Below are positions 53,859-63,076 of a stretch of DNA of 64,000 bases, one piece after another (positions within the stretch are counted from its first letter, which is position 1; every line of letters begins with the position of its first letter). Origin of the DNA: Mucilaginibacter straminoryzae (lineage in GTDB: Bacteria > Bacteroidota > Bacteroidia > Sphingobacteriales > Sphingobacteriaceae); the NCBI RefSeq assembly GCF_022953055.1, contig NZ_JALJEJ010000005.1, positions 186,001-250,000 of the forward strand, written 5' to 3'. The notes beneath the pieces are model-generated. The model worked only from the letters and a program-made list of their open reading frames with translations, had not been told where the DNA came from and did no database searches. A program made the translations under genes and the position numbers.

Positions 53859-53884
53859 AAAAAAGCCCCTTGTCGGGGCCTTAT
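53857..53884 (-). terminator. Terminator of ffh
   Basis: On the minus strand GGCCCC-GACAA-GGGGC is followed by a T-run. It is close in sequence to the terminator at 35832. Confidence 0.8.
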
Positions 53885-53923
53885 ATCTTGATTATTGTCT
53901 CTTGTTTCTTGCTTCTCTCCGAA

Positions 53924-55252
53924 TTACATTTTCGGCATGCGGCGCATCAGGTTGGCCATGGCAGCCGGGTTGCTCATCTGCTTCATTACCTTACGCATAT
54001 CTTCAAACTGCTTGATCAGGCGGTTCACTTCTTCCAGTTTAGTGCCAGAGCCTTTTGCAATACGGTTGCGGCGGCTTTGGTTAATGCTGTCGGGGTTTTC
54101 CTTCTCAAACGGTGTCATGGATTGGATGATGGCCTCGATAGATTTAAAGGCATCGTCGCCAATCTCTACGTCTTTCATCATTTTACCCACGCCGGGGATC
54201 ATGCCCATCAGATCTTTCATGTTACCCATTTTCTTGATCTGCTGTATCTGGCTGTAGAAGTCGTTAAAGTCGAACTTGTTCTTGCGGATCTTCTTCTGCA
54301 ACTCGGCAGCCTGCTTTTCGTCAAACTGCTGCTGCGCGCGTTCTACCAGCGAGACCACGTCGCCCATGCCCAGGATACGCGAAGCCATCCGGTCGGGGTG
54401 GAAAACGTCCAGCGCTTCCATCTTTTCGCCCGTACCGATGAACTTAATGGGCTTATTCACTACCGACTTAATGGAAAGCGCCGCACCACCGCGGGTATCA
54501 CCATCCAGCTTGGTTAACACGGCGCCGGTAAAGTCCAGGCGGTCGTTAAACACTTTTGCGGTGTTCACGGCGTCCTGCCCGGTCATGGCATCCACCACAA
54601 ACAAAATCTCGTGCGGTTTAGTGGCAGCTTTTACGCGCTCTATCTCCTGCATCATGGCCTCGTCAACCGCTAAGCGGCCGGCGGTATCAATGATGACTAC
54701 GTTATGGTTGTTCTGTTTGGCCTGTGCAATACCTTCCAGGGCAATAGCTACCGGGTCTTTAGATTCGCGGTTGGCATAAACAGGTACGCCAATCTGCTGC
54801 CCTAAAACTTCCAACTGGTCAATCGCCGCGGGGCGGTAAATATCATCCGCAACCAGTAAAGGCTTCTTGTTTTTCTGGGTCTTCAGGAAGTTGGCCAGTT
54901 TACCGGTGAAGGTGGTTTTACCCGCACCGTTTAAACCTGCAATCAGGATAATGGTAGGCGTTGCCGGAAACTCCAGCTCGGCGGTGCTGCCACCCATCAG
55001 GGCGGTCAGCTCGTCGTTCATGATCTTGGTGAGCAACTGTCCCGGCGAAATGGTGGTCAGTACGTTTTCGCCCAATGCTTTTTGCTTTACGTCATCTGTA
55101 AAAGCTTTGGCAGTTTTATAGTTAACGTCGGCATCCAGAAGGGCCTTGCGGATCTCCTTCATGGTTTCGGCCACGTTGATTTCTGTAATAGTACCTTGTC
55201 CTTTCAGGACCTTAAACGCCCTGTCGAGCTTATCCGATAGATTTTCAAACAT
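53924..55252 (-). CDS. ffh: Signal recognition particle protein Ffh
   Basis: The protein component of the SRP, targeting membrane proteins to the Sec/YidC machinery. The N domain (1-90) precedes the GTPase with LIAGLNGAGKTTFTGKLAN, DIYRPAAIDQL, DTAGRLAVDEAMM and TKLDGDTRGGAALS. The M domain follows (FDFNDFYSQIQQIKKMGN, then MGMIPGVGKMM) and ends in Met-rich helices, MANLMRRMPKM, which bind the signal sequence. It has 442 residues. A -7 box TAACTTTG (55291-55298, minus strand) lies about 38 nt upstream. The SRP RNA gene was not found here. Confidence 0.97.
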   Translation of the reverse strand: MFENLSDKLDRAFKVLKGQGTITEINVAETMKEIRKALLDADVNYKTAKAFTDDVKQKALGENVLTTISPGQLLTKIMNDELTALMGGSTAELEFPATPTIILIAGLNGAGKTTFTGKLANFLKTQKNKKPLLVADDIYRPAAIDQLEVLGQQIGVPVYANRESKDPVAIALEGIAQAKQNNHNVVIIDTAGRLAVDEAMMQEIERVKAATKPHEILFVVDAMTGQDAVNTAKVFNDRLDFTGAVLTKLDGDTRGGAALSIKSVVNKPIKFIGTGEKMEALDVFHPDRMASRILGMGDVVSLVERAQQQFDEKQAAELQKKIRKNKFDFNDFYSQIQQIKKMGNMKDLMGMIPGVGKMMKDVEIGDDAFKSIEAIIQSMTPFEKENPDSINQSRRNRIAKGSGTKLEEVNRLIKQFEDMRKVMKQMSNPAAMANLMRRMPKM

Positions 55253-55290
55253 ATTTGATCAATCCTTTATCCCCATTTTTTTTGAGGCTA

Positions 55291-55298
55291 CAAAGTTA
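55291..55298 (-). promoter_or_regulatory. -7 promoter box of ffh
   Basis: TAACTTTG on the minus strand, a perfect TAnnTTTG match, 38 nt before the ATG. No clear -33 TTG was seen. Confidence 0.45.
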
Positions 55299-55391
55299 TG
55301 ATTTTTAAGGCGTTTTACACCTTCAGCATCCGAAATAATAGCCTGTAGTGCTGGGGGCTTATCAGCACCAAACAATATACTGCCCAAATAG

Positions 55392-56495
55392 TTACGGGAA
55401 CCTGTAAATTACACCCAGGGCCAAAGCTTCTGTTCCCTGTATTCCGGCGCGTGAATCTTTATCATACAAGGCCGTACCGGTAATAGTTACGGCTACCAGC
55501 TTGTTTACCTTGGCAGAAAGTACCACATCTAAGCGATGGTCTATATTCATCAGCGAACGGCCGTAAGGAACCAGCATCGCGTAACGGGTATTCAGGTGGA
55601 CGTTGGTCATGATGTCTTTGTCATACAGGGCAACCAATTGGAAAGCCAGCTCGTTACGGATCCTCTTTGTAGTATCAACCCCATAATTGCCTGTGATGCT
55701 CCTGTCCAGGTCATTATATAATACCAGGGTTTGCCTGGCTGTACCTGTACCGATACGAAGATCAAAAGCTTTGTTTGGCTTATACTCCACACCGACGGAT
55801 TCTGTAATATAGCCGGGAGCCATAAAACGCGAAATAAGTATCGGCGGGCCGTTGTCTGAATATTGATAGCCTTTATCAAACTGCGATTCTATACTTACCG
55901 ACCCGAAGAAATACCAGTTTTTAGATAATTGGGTGGCTACCTTGTTGTCGAAAAAGATGCGGTCGGTAGTTTTTCTGTTGATATGCCCTTCGTTGCTTGT
56001 TTTGCCGTAAAGCAGCAACAGTTCGCCGGTGTAGTTAAAGGGGGCCTTATTGTATTCTGTTTTATAGTCGAAGTTTCCGCCAAGGGCTAAAGAGCTGATA
56101 CCACCATTGGCCCAGTTATGGCTAAAGGCCGACTGGTTGAGGTTAAAACCCATGGTGATCCATTTACGCCAGTAGGTAACCTTATAGTCCAGCATACTTA
56201 CCGGTACCAGGTTAGGGTCAACCACTATGGGGCGCACGATAACTGGCAGTGGGCTGCGCCTGACATCCCTGCGGTATTTGTTCAGGATAACGGTATCCAG
56301 CTTTACGGTATCCAGCCGCGAAAGGCTGTCCATACGCCTCAGGCTGTCTGCACGTTGCAAACTATCGGCATAACGGATCACCAGCGCCCGCCTGATGCTG
56401 TCGGCCCGGCGTAAACTGTCACGTAATTGTGCATGAGCGCTAAAAGCGGTTAGAACTAAAAATAAAGTCAGTAGGTAGAACGCTTTCTTTGACAT
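55392..56495 (-). CDS. DUF3078 outer-membrane-associated protein
   Basis: An exported protein of 367 residues. A signal peptide (MSKKAFYLLTLFLVLTAFSA) is followed by a charged repeat region with units such as LRRADSIRRAL, LQRADSLRRMDSL and LSRLDTVKLDTV. The DUF3078 beta-rich domain follows, starting near YWRKWITMGFNLNQSAFSHN and ending LALGVIYRFP, typical of an outer-membrane barrel. The function is unknown. The ATG at 56495 is preferred over one 9 nt upstream. Confidence 0.85.
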   Translation of the reverse strand: MSKKAFYLLTLFLVLTAFSAHAQLRDSLRRADSIRRALVIRYADSLQRADSLRRMDSLSRLDTVKLDTVILNKYRRDVRRSPLPVIVRPIVVDPNLVPVSMLDYKVTYWRKWITMGFNLNQSAFSHNWANGGISSLALGGNFDYKTEYNKAPFNYTGELLLLYGKTSNEGHINRKTTDRIFFDNKVATQLSKNWYFFGSVSIESQFDKGYQYSDNGPPILISRFMAPGYITESVGVEYKPNKAFDLRIGTGTARQTLVLYNDLDRSITGNYGVDTTKRIRNELAFQLVALYDKDIMTNVHLNTRYAMLVPYGRSLMNIDHRLDVVLSAKVNKLVAVTITGTALYDKDSRAGIQGTEALALGVIYRFP

Positions 56496-56559
56496 TAGCA
56501 ACAAAGAAACACAAAAACAAATTTTACTGAAAGAAAAAACTTTAACAGAAGCACTTATT

Positions 56560-56889
56560 TCACAAATACTTCACCCAGGCCCACCATTTTCTTTGCTGAA
56601 GGTAACCTTTGTTGGCTTCGTTTGCATAGGCTTCGCGTTCGAAACAGATATTGAGGTAGGCTTTGTGGTGATTTTTAAACCGGATGAGATTCACCAGGTA
56701 ATTAAACGCATACAGCAGGTAAAAGGGAACAACCAATAACTCTGCCTCCTGAAGCAGGTGGATCGATTCATGCCGGATCAGGACATCGTCCTTCAACAGC
56801 TCTTTGCTTCGTACAAGAATTACCGGAAACAGGGCCATTCCATCCACTTTTAAAAAGCGGGCAACCAAAACAATGGGCTTATTTACCAT
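56560..56889 (-). CDS. Putative membrane zinc peptidase (HExxH)
   Basis: A 109-residue protein with IRHESIHLLQEAELLVVPFY: HExxH followed by Q and E, as in gluzincin-like metallopeptidases, then one hydrophobic segment (about 50-70). FEREAYANE further on could give the third zinc ligand. It overlaps the upstream gene by 11 nt, so translation is probably coupled. I cannot name its family. The neighbouring glucosaminidase genes suggest an envelope role, but this is only context. Confidence 0.65.
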   Translation of the reverse strand: MVNKPIVLVARFLKVDGMALFPVILVRSKELLKDDVLIRHESIHLLQEAELLVVPFYLLYAFNYLVNLIRFKNHHKAYLNICFEREAYANEANKGYLQQRKWWAWVKYL

Positions 56890-57664
56890 TCAGGAACAAC
56901 GGGGGAATACTTAAGGCCCTTGGGTTACGTATGTAACGCTTGTAATTTGCCTTAATGCTCAGGATGAACTCGTAATCGCTGGCGGTGACTACTTGGTAGT
57001 AGCCCGGGCGGTATTTGCGCATAAAGTCTGTCAGCTGCGGTTCGCGTAAGCCGGTAACACTGGCTACCAGCGTTTTTGTGTACCGGTAATCAATGATATT
57101 TTCGTGGTAGTCGCGTTCGATGATTTCTTTTAGGTGTTCGGCGTTTCGCCCTTTACGGCTGATCATGTTATACAAGCCATCTATGCTAAGGCCAGCACCC
57201 CCACCCGGAGAAACGCTCAGGACATCGCGGTTGCCAATGGAACCGTAAATGATGCTGTAATCTTTCTTGGTTTCGAGTAAACGTTTTTGCGGCGATTGCA
57301 GGGTATCGCGCACATTGACCTGGTTCAGCATAATGCTTTTGGGTTTCAGGTAAACCGGTAGCGAACCTGTACCTTTTACGGTAAGGGTATCGCTGAAATA
57401 GTTCAGTTTACTGAAAATGAGCCTGTCGCCTGGCTGCGCCCCGATATGGAATTCGGCCTGCAGGTTATTGTAAACCGATTCGCCGGTACGGGTATTTACA
57501 ACGTTTACCTTGGCAATACGTTCCTTGCTGTCCTTATCAAATACAATCCCATCGATCGTTTTAGGCTGGGCGATAGTATGGAGGCCGATAAAACAAAGAA
57601 TTAATATGATCCAGTTCTTACTCACTGCGCTAAAACTACTCCACCATACCGGATTTGCCACCAT
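56879..57664 (-). CDS. Secreted protein with a CarboxypepD_reg-like domain
   Basis: A 261-residue exported protein. The N-terminal hydrophobic segment WIILILCFIGLHTIAQ acts as a signal peptide, followed by IDGIVFDKDSKERIAKVNVV, the beta-sandwich domain found at the start of TonB receptors and Bacteroidota surface proteins. The rest has no recognised family. The start is the ATG at 57664; the frame could begin at a TTG 9 nt earlier. It overlaps the HExxH gene. Confidence 0.75.
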   Translation of the reverse strand: MVANPVWWSSFSAVSKNWIILILCFIGLHTIAQPKTIDGIVFDKDSKERIAKVNVVNTRTGESVYNNLQAEFHIGAQPGDRLIFSKLNYFSDTLTVKGTGSLPVYLKPKSIMLNQVNVRDTLQSPQKRLLETKKDYSIIYGSIGNRDVLSVSPGGGAGLSIDGLYNMISRKGRNAEHLKEIIERDYHENIIDYRYTKTLVASVTGLREPQLTDFMRKYRPGYYQVVTASDYEFILSIKANYKRYIRNPRALSIPPLFLNGK

Positions 57665-57683
57665 CTTTAACAAAAATTAACAG

Positions 57684-58562
57684 CTACCGCGAAATAACCA
57701 GCGTTTGACCGATCTTAATATTATTATCCGTCATGTTGTTCAGGGCCTTCAAATCGTCAACCGTCAATCCAAAACGTTTAGAAATATTGTATAGTGTATC
57801 GCCGGTAACCACCGTATACAATTTGTTTGCAGGCGTAACAGCAACTACAGAATCGCGGGTTTCTTTAGGTATGTTCTGGTTAATCTGGCTCAGCACGCGG
57901 TCTTCACGCTTGATCTTGGCAATCTCGCTTTCCGGACGGTCAAACTGGTCGAGGTTATACTTTTGGATCAGCTTGATCAGCTGTTGAGGGTAATTGGGGT
58001 TGGTGGCATAACCGGCATCCTTTAACCCCTGCGCCCATCCCTGGTAATCGTTTTTATCCAGCTCGAACAGGTGCGCGTAACGTTTGCGTTTCAGAAATTC
58101 AGAATGGTCGCGGAAAGATTGTTCGGGCGAATCATATACCCGGAAACAATCATTAATCTGGTCATCGTTCTTGTAGTAAGATTGGCCGTGCCAGTCGCTG
58201 GTACACTTAATGCCAAAGTGGTTATTGGCATATTTGGCCAGTTCGCCGTTTCCGTTACCCGATTCAAACAGGCCCTGGGCCAGCGTAATACTTGCCGGGA
58301 TACCATAAGTATTCATCTCCTGGACTGCTATGGCTTTAAATCTGTCGATATAGGTATAAACCGTATAGGTTGGATACGTACCCTGACGCGATTTGCGGAT
58401 CTGGTCGTTGTTCTTTTCTACTTCGCTGTTCGAAGGAACATAAACAGACGGGGTCGATGTCGAAGACGGCGACGGGTGTGCAGGCGGACGCGGAAGGTTT
58501 CTGCGTGTGATACAAGAGGTAAGCAGGCTTGAAGCCGCTAGCAGGTAGATGAGTTTACGCAT
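57684..58562 (-). CDS. Glucosaminidase lipoprotein with a LysM domain
   Basis: A peptidoglycan hydrolase of 292 residues. A lipobox, SSLLTSCITRR (Cys17), anchors it. A Pro/Ser linker follows. The glucosaminidase domain (about 68-210) has SITLAQGLFESGNGNGELAK with catalytic Glu, then NNHFGIKC and SYYKNDDQINDCFRVYDS. A LysM repeat at the end (LYTVVTGDTLYNISKRFGL) binds peptidoglycan. A second, smaller member of the family is encoded 54 nt upstream, so the two may act together. Confidence 0.92.
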   Translation of the reverse strand: MRKLIYLLAASSLLTSCITRRNLPRPPAHPSPSSTSTPSVYVPSNSEVEKNNDQIRKSRQGTYPTYTVYTYIDRFKAIAVQEMNTYGIPASITLAQGLFESGNGNGELAKYANNHFGIKCTSDWHGQSYYKNDDQINDCFRVYDSPEQSFRDHSEFLKRKRYAHLFELDKNDYQGWAQGLKDAGYATNPNYPQQLIKLIQKYNLDQFDRPESEIAKIKREDRVLSQINQNIPKETRDSVVAVTPANKLYTVVTGDTLYNISKRFGLTVDDLKALNNMTDNNIKIGQTLVISR

Positions 58563-58616
58563 TAAACAAGAAAGGGCTTGATTACAAGCCCAAACTTAAT
58601 ATTTTAAAACCGAATG

Positions 58617-59150
58617 TTATTCTACATTTTTTGGTTGCGCCTGGTTGCGGGTGGTATCAGGCCGCTCGTCAAAAGCGCTCAGGTTGTACTTTCTGATCAG
58701 GCCAAGCACTTGCGCACCCCATTTACGGCTGCTGGCATAACCGCTGTGTTGAATGCCTTTTACCCAGCCCAGGTAATCGTAATGGCTTAAGGTTTCAGCC
58801 AGTTTAGTAAATTTTTTACGTTCTGTCATGACACGGGCAAAATCCTGGAAAGAATCCTGCGCAGAATCGTATTGTTTATAGGATGAATGTGTGGCTTTGC
58901 GGCCGGTATAAGATACAGCGCTTTTGCCTTTCATCCCGAAGTGATTGTTCTGCGTGCGCGCCAGTTTGCTGGTTCCGCTGCCAGATTCATGCATGGCAAT
59001 GGCTAATACAATACTTGCAGGTACACCGCTCTCATGCATAATGCGGATGGCATTATCTTTGAAACGCTGGATATAAGATTGTGAAGCATTTTGCGCTGAG
59101 GCAATTGAGGCGGTAGCCAGAAAAGAAACAATCAGTAAGATTTTCTTCAT
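58617..59150 (-). CDS. Secreted glucosaminidase, short form
   Basis: A 177-residue exported glucosaminidase with a signal peptide (MKKILLIVSFLATASIASAQ). SIVLAIAMHESGSGTSKLAR carries the catalytic glutamate, and QNNHFGMKGK, SSYKQYDSAQDSFQDFA and GYASSRKWGAQVLGLIRKY match the same domain as the next gene, without LysM. It lies 3 nt after the methyltransferase gene, apparently in the same operon, and likely cleaves peptidoglycan glycan strands. Confidence 0.9.
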   Translation of the reverse strand: MKKILLIVSFLATASIASAQNASQSYIQRFKDNAIRIMHESGVPASIVLAIAMHESGSGTSKLARTQNNHFGMKGKSAVSYTGRKATHSSYKQYDSAQDSFQDFARVMTERKKFTKLAETLSHYDYLGWVKGIQHSGYASSRKWGAQVLGLIRKYNLSAFDERPDTTRNQAQPKNVE

Positions 59151-59153
59151 AAT

Positions 59154-59792
59154 TTAAATTTTTCTGATGATCAGGACACCATCTCTTACAGGCAGAATTA
59201 TTTTTTCAACCCGTGTATCAACAGTGATCTGATCATTTAGTTTCCGGAAGAGTTCAGTATCGGCATCTTTTGCATCGCCGTATACTTTTCCCTTCCATAA
59301 CACATTATCAATTATAATTAAACCTCCCGGTTTTACTTTATCAATTACGCTTTCAAAATAGTTTAAATTGTTCTTTTTGTCGGCGTCGATAAATACAATG
59401 TTAAATAAACTTTCCGTAAACTCCAAAATTTTCGGCATCGCATCACCGATATGCAGTCGTATTTTATCCGTCATCCCGGCTGCTTCAAAGTTACGGCGAA
59501 GCATGCTTTCCATCTCCGGATTTACCTCTATCGTATCTAAAACGCCGTTTTCTGTCAATCCTTCCGCCAGGCAAATGGCCGAGTAACCGGTAAAAGCGCC
59601 GATCTCTAAAATTCTTTCGGGCTGCACCATTTTGCTCAGCATGCTCAGCAATCTGCCCTGGTAATGGCCCGAAAGCATGTTGGCCTTCAGCACCTTCACA
59701 TGCGTTTCGCGGTTGATGTTTTTTAACACCTCTGGCTCTGCATCTACATGCGCTTCCAGGTAGGCCTGCAGTTTTGGATCAAGAATTTCCAT
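59154..59792 (-). CDS. SAM-dependent O-methyltransferase
   Basis: A 212-residue catechol-type O-methyltransferase (class I fold). The SAM site reads ILEIGAFTGYSAICLAEGL, and the metal-binding region is FIDADKKNNLNYFE and GLIIIDNVLWKGKV. The start at 59792 (MEILDPKLQAYL) is chosen; the frame runs on to 59861 through CAAGAAGC-type repeat sequence that is not part of the family. Upstream of the glucosaminidases; the substrate is unknown. Confidence 0.92.
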   Translation of the reverse strand: MEILDPKLQAYLEAHVDAEPEVLKNINRETHVKVLKANMLSGHYQGRLLSMLSKMVQPERILEIGAFTGYSAICLAEGLTENGVLDTIEVNPEMESMLRRNFEAAGMTDKIRLHIGDAMPKILEFTESLFNIVFIDADKKNNLNYFESVIDKVKPGGLIIIDNVLWKGKVYGDAKDADTELFRKLNDQITVDTRVEKIILPVRDGVLIIRKI

Positions 59793-59808
59793 AGCGCAAA
59801 GGTAGGGT

Positions 59809-59878
59809 TTGAGAGATAAGAGGCAAGAAGCAAGAAACGAGAGCCAAGAATCAGGAGACAAGAATCAAGAGCTGACCC
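59809..59878. repeat. Low-complexity iterated repeat
   Basis: Irregular iterations of AAGAAGCAAGAAACGAGAGC and AAGAATCAAGAGC-type units between the methyltransferase gene and aspS. Similar short runs are at 32885, 33180, 53655 and 53885, always in intergenic sequence. Confidence 0.6.
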
Positions 59879-59981
59879 CCGCTATTTTATAAAAAGTCTA
59901 TAATTATGGATACTGAGACTCCATTATTTTACACTCATTACACTTTTTTTGCACATTTTTGCACACTTCTAATAAAAGGTT

Positions 59982-61727
59982 ATGCTTAGAACACATACTT
60001 GCGGAGAGCTGACGATCAGCAACCTCGGACAATCGGTTACGTTAACAGGATGGGTACAGAAATCGCGCGATTTGGGCGGAACTACCTTCATCGACGTACG
60101 CGACCGTTATGGTATCACACAATTGGTATTAAATGCAGATACCGATGCGGCCATCCGTGAACAGGCTCGTAACCTGGGCCGCGAGTTTGTAATCCGCGTA
60201 ACGGGAAAAGTGTTAGAGCGTACAAGTAAAAACCCGCGCATACCAACCGGGGATATCGAGATTGAAGTTCAGGAACTGGAAATATTGAACGAGGCTAAAA
60301 TACCGCCGTTTTTGATAGAAGATGAAACAGATGGCGGCGAAGAACTTCGTGCCAAATACCGTTACCTTGATCTACGCCGTAATCCTATCCGCAACAACCT
60401 GTTGCTTCGCCACAACATGGCGCAGGAAATACGCCGCTACTTAAGCGATTTAAATTTCATCGAGGTGGAAACCCCGGTACTAATCAAATCAACCCCGGAA
60501 GGCGCACGCGATTTTGTGGTGCCCAGCCGCATGAACCCTGGCGAGTTTTATGCCTTGCCGCAATCGCCGCAAACGTTTAAACAACTGTTGATGGTAAGCG
60601 GCTTCGACCGTTACTTCCAGATTGTAAAATGTTTCCGCGACGAGGACCTACGCGCAGACCGCCAGCCTGAATTTACCCAGGTAGACTGCGAGCTTTCTTT
60701 TGTAGAACAAGAAGACATCTTAAATATTTTTGAAGGACTTACCCGCCACTTGTTCACCAAGGTAAAAGGGCTTGACCTGGGCGATTTCCCGCGGATGCAG
60801 TATGCCGATGCCATGCGTCTGTATGGTTCAGACAAACCGGACGTACGTTTCGGGATGGAGTTTGTTGAGCTGAATGATATTGTTAAAGGTAAAGGCTTCA
60901 GCATTTTTGATAACGCCGAACTGATAGTAGGTATCAATGCGAAAGGTAAGGCGGGTTACACCCGTAAGCAACTGGACGAACTGACCGAGTGGTTAAAGCG
61001 CCCGCAGATTGGGGCTACCGGCATGATCTACATGCGTTACAATACAGATGGTTCTTTGAAATCGTCAGTTGATAAATTCTATAACGAAGACGAACTGAAG
61101 AAATGGGCAGAAGCTTTTGGCGCAGAACAGGGCGACCTGATCCTGATCCTGGCCGGGCAGACAGATAAAGTTCGCAAGCAACTGAATGAGTTGCGCCTGG
61201 AAATGGGCAGTCGTTTAGGTTTGCGCGATAAAAATAAATTCGCACCGCTATGGGTATTAGACTTCCCACTATTGGAGTTTGATGAAGAAAGCGGCCGCTG
61301 GCATGCCATGCACCACCCGTTCACCTCGCCAAAACCAGAGGATATTGCCCTGCTGGATACCGATCCGGGTGCGGTGCGTGCCAACGCTTATGACCTGGTG
61401 ATCAACGGGACAGAAATTGGCGGCGGTTCTATCCGTATCCATAACAAAGATTTGCAAGGGCTGATGTTCAAGCACCTGGGCTTTAGTAAAGAAGAAGCGC
61501 AAAAACAATTCGGCTTCCTGATGGATGCCTTTGAATTTGGCGCACCTCCACATGGTGGTATCGCTTTTGGCTTTGATCGCTTGTGTTCGATATTCGCCGG
61601 TCTGGATTCTATCCGCGACGTGATCGCCTTCCCTAAAAATAACTCGGGCCGCGATGTGATGATCGACTCACCTTCGGTAATTGCTGATGCACAGATGCAG
61701 GAGCTGAAGATCAAAACGACCGTATAA
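59982..61727 (+). CDS. aspS: Aspartyl-tRNA synthetase
   Basis: A class II synthetase of 581 residues charging tRNA-Asp. The N-terminal OB fold ([20 protein letters not shown]) binds the anticodon. Motif 2 reads [18 protein letters not shown] and motif 3 GIAFGFDRL. The bacterial insertion domain (about 280-410) is present, as usual for this length. Monocistronic, with its own terminator. Confidence 0.97.
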   Translation: MLRTHTCGELTISNLGQSVTLTGWVQKSRDLGGTTFIDVRDRYGITQLVLNADTDAAIREQARNLGREFVIRVTGKVLERTSKNPRIPTGDIEIEVQELEILNEAKIPPFLIEDETDGGEELRAKYRYLDLRRNPIRNNLLLRHNMAQEIRRYLSDLNFIEVETPVLIKSTPEGARDFVVPSRMNPGEFYALPQSPQTFKQLLMVSGFDRYFQIVKCFRDEDLRADRQPEFTQVDCELSFVEQEDILNIFEGLTRHLFTKVKGLDLGDFPRMQYADAMRLYGSDKPDVRFGMEFVELNDIVKGKGFSIFDNAELIVGINAKGKAGYTRKQLDELTEWLKRPQIGATGMIYMRYNTDGSLKSSVDKFYNEDELKKWAEAFGAEQGDLILILAGQTDKVRKQLNELRLEMGSRLGLRDKNKFAPLWVLDFPLLEFDEESGRWHAMHHPFTSPKPEDIALLDTDPGAVRANAYDLVINGTEIGGGSIRIHNKDLQGLMFKHLGFSKEEAQKQFGFLMDAFEFGAPPHGGIAFGFDRLCSIFAGLDSIRDVIAFPKNNSGRDVMIDSPSVIADAQMQELKIKTTV

Positions 61728-61734
61728 ATGTAAA

Positions 61735-61763
61735 AGGAGCTGTAATAATCACAGCTCCTTTTA
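61735..61763 (+). terminator. Terminator of aspS
   Basis: GGAGCTGT and ACAGCTCC form the stem, followed by TTTTACG, immediately after the stop. Confidence 0.8.
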
Positions 61764-61789
61764 CGTATCATACCATAAATACCCTTTTA

Positions 61790-62257
61790 ATGAAAAAATA
61801 CTTACTACTTGTGATGGTTACGCTTGCTGGGCTAACCGGCTGTAAAAAAAGCGATACGTCATCAAATTTTGATGCCACTGCGCAAGCAGCAGCAGACGAT
61901 GCCAAAATTAAAGCGTACATCCAAACCAACAACATTAACGCCACCCGCGACGATTCGGGTGTGTACTACCAGGTAATCAGTCCCGGCAGCGGTGCTTACC
62001 CAACAGCAAGTTCATCCGTATCGGTAAATTATACCGGCAAACTGCTGGACGGTACTGTTTTCGATAGCAACAGTCTGAATAATTACGCTTTGAGCGGACT
62101 GATCAAAGGCTGGCAATATGGTATTCCGCATATTAATGTGGGCGGACGAATCCTGCTGATCATTCCTTCTGGTTTGGGTTATGGAAATACTGCGCAAGGT
62201 AAAATTCCAGCCAATTCGGTATTGGTGTTTACTATTGATCTGTTAGGATTTAAATAA
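61790..62257 (+). CDS. FKBP-type peptidyl-prolyl isomerase lipoprotein
   Basis: A lipoprotein of 155 residues (lipobox LAGLTGCKK, Cys18) with one FKBP domain. The core reads VSVNYTGKLLDGTVFDSNS, LIKGWQYGIPHINVGGRILL and IPSGLGYGNTAQGKIPANSV. It probably helps folding at the outer or inner membrane. Located between aspS and tag, with a terminator of its own. Confidence 0.92.
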   Translation: MKKYLLLVMVTLAGLTGCKKSDTSSNFDATAQAAADDAKIKAYIQTNNINATRDDSGVYYQVISPGSGAYPTASSSVSVNYTGKLLDGTVFDSNSLNNYALSGLIKGWQYGIPHINVGGRILLIIPSGLGYGNTAQGKIPANSVLVFTIDLLGFK

Positions 62258-62276
62258 AGAGATAAAGGACTATTTA

Positions 62277-62308
62277 AACGCCTTCCTGATAACAGGAGGG
62301 CGTTTTTG
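62277..62308 (+). terminator. Terminator of the FKBP gene
   Basis: AACGCCTTCCTG and CAGGAGGGCGTT form the stem, followed by TTTGTTT. The same core is used after pdhB and in the thr attenuator. Confidence 0.85.
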
Positions 62309-62380
62309 TTTAGGTATATTCCAGATAAGATTTTTTATTGCTAATTATTTTAGTAATTTAGCGCGCAAACCTCATCAAAA

Positions 62381-62971
62381 ATGGATCAACCAATCAACGA
62401 ACCAAAACGCTGCGCCTGGTGCGGCACTGACCCGCTTTATGTCAAATACCACGATGAAGAGTGGGGAAAAGAAACGCATGACGACCGGGTGCTGTTTGAA
62501 TTCCTGATACTGGAAGCCGCGCAGGCGGGGCTTAGCTGGATCACTATCCTGCGCCGTCGTGAAAATTACCGTAAAGCTTTTGCAGATTTCGACCCGGTTA
62601 AAGTAGCGGCTTTTACCCCGGAAGACGTAGAACGACTGATGCAGGATGCAGGCATTATCCGCAACAGGGCGAAGATAGTGGGCGCCATTGCCAACGCCAG
62701 GTTGTTCTTAGCTATACAGAAAGAGTTTGGTTCGTTTGATAAATACCTGTACAGCTTTATGCCCGAAGGTAAAGCCGTGGATAACAAACCCGATATACGC
62801 ATCAACCCGACCAGCCCTGAATCTGACGCGATCAGCAAAGACATGAAAAAACGTGGCTTCAAATTCTTTGGCTCTACTATTTGTTATGCACACATGCAGG
62901 CAACCGGTATGGTGAATGACCATTTGCTAAGCTGCGATTTCAGGTCACATTCTCTGATTACACTGATTTAA
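62381..62971 (+). CDS. tag: DNA-3-methyladenine glycosylase I
   Basis: Removes 3-methyladenine from alkylated DNA. A 196-residue Tag: RCAWCGTDPLYVKYHDEEWG holds the first zinc cysteine and substrate residues, ILEAAQAGLSWITILRRRE the helix-hairpin region, and FFGSTICYAHMQATGMVNDH the end. The last residues, FRSHSLITLI, are coded by a dispersed GATTACACTGATTT repeat, which also supplies the TAA stop. So the natural C-terminus may have been altered. Confidence 0.94.
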   Translation: MDQPINEPKRCAWCGTDPLYVKYHDEEWGKETHDDRVLFEFLILEAAQAGLSWITILRRRENYRKAFADFDPVKVAAFTPEDVERLMQDAGIIRNRAKIVGAIANARLFLAIQKEFGSFDKYLYSFMPEGKAVDNKPDIRINPTSPESDAISKDMKKRGFKFFGSTICYAHMQATGMVNDHLLSCDFRSHSLITLI

Positions 62972-63063
62972 TACAGATTGCACCGATGCTGCACGATAAT
63001 TGTAACTTTGGACGATTGCGTTTTAACGTAATTAGTGAAATCACTTATAAATCGGTGTAATCA
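62955..63063. repeat. Inverted repeat across the tag stop and the polA leader
   Basis: TGATTACACTGATTT (62955-62969) and AAATCGGTGTAATCA (63049-63063) are inverted copies with one mismatch in 15. They enclose 79 nt that include a partial third copy and the polA promoter. This GATTACA-type repeat is common between genes in Sphingobacteriaceae. Confidence 0.8.
62978..63010 (+). promoter_or_regulatory. Promoter of polA
   Basis: TTG, a 22-nt spacer and TAACTTTG (perfect -7 box), giving a 5' UTR of about 60 nt that runs into the inverted repeat. Confidence 0.55.
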
Positions 63064-63076
63064 TAAATTCTGATCG

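Noticed and set aside
55335..55370. Small hairpin (GTGCTG ... CAGCAC) near ffh as an SRP RNA
   Set aside because: It is far too short and lacks the conserved SRP RNA core loops; there is also no T-run for a terminator.
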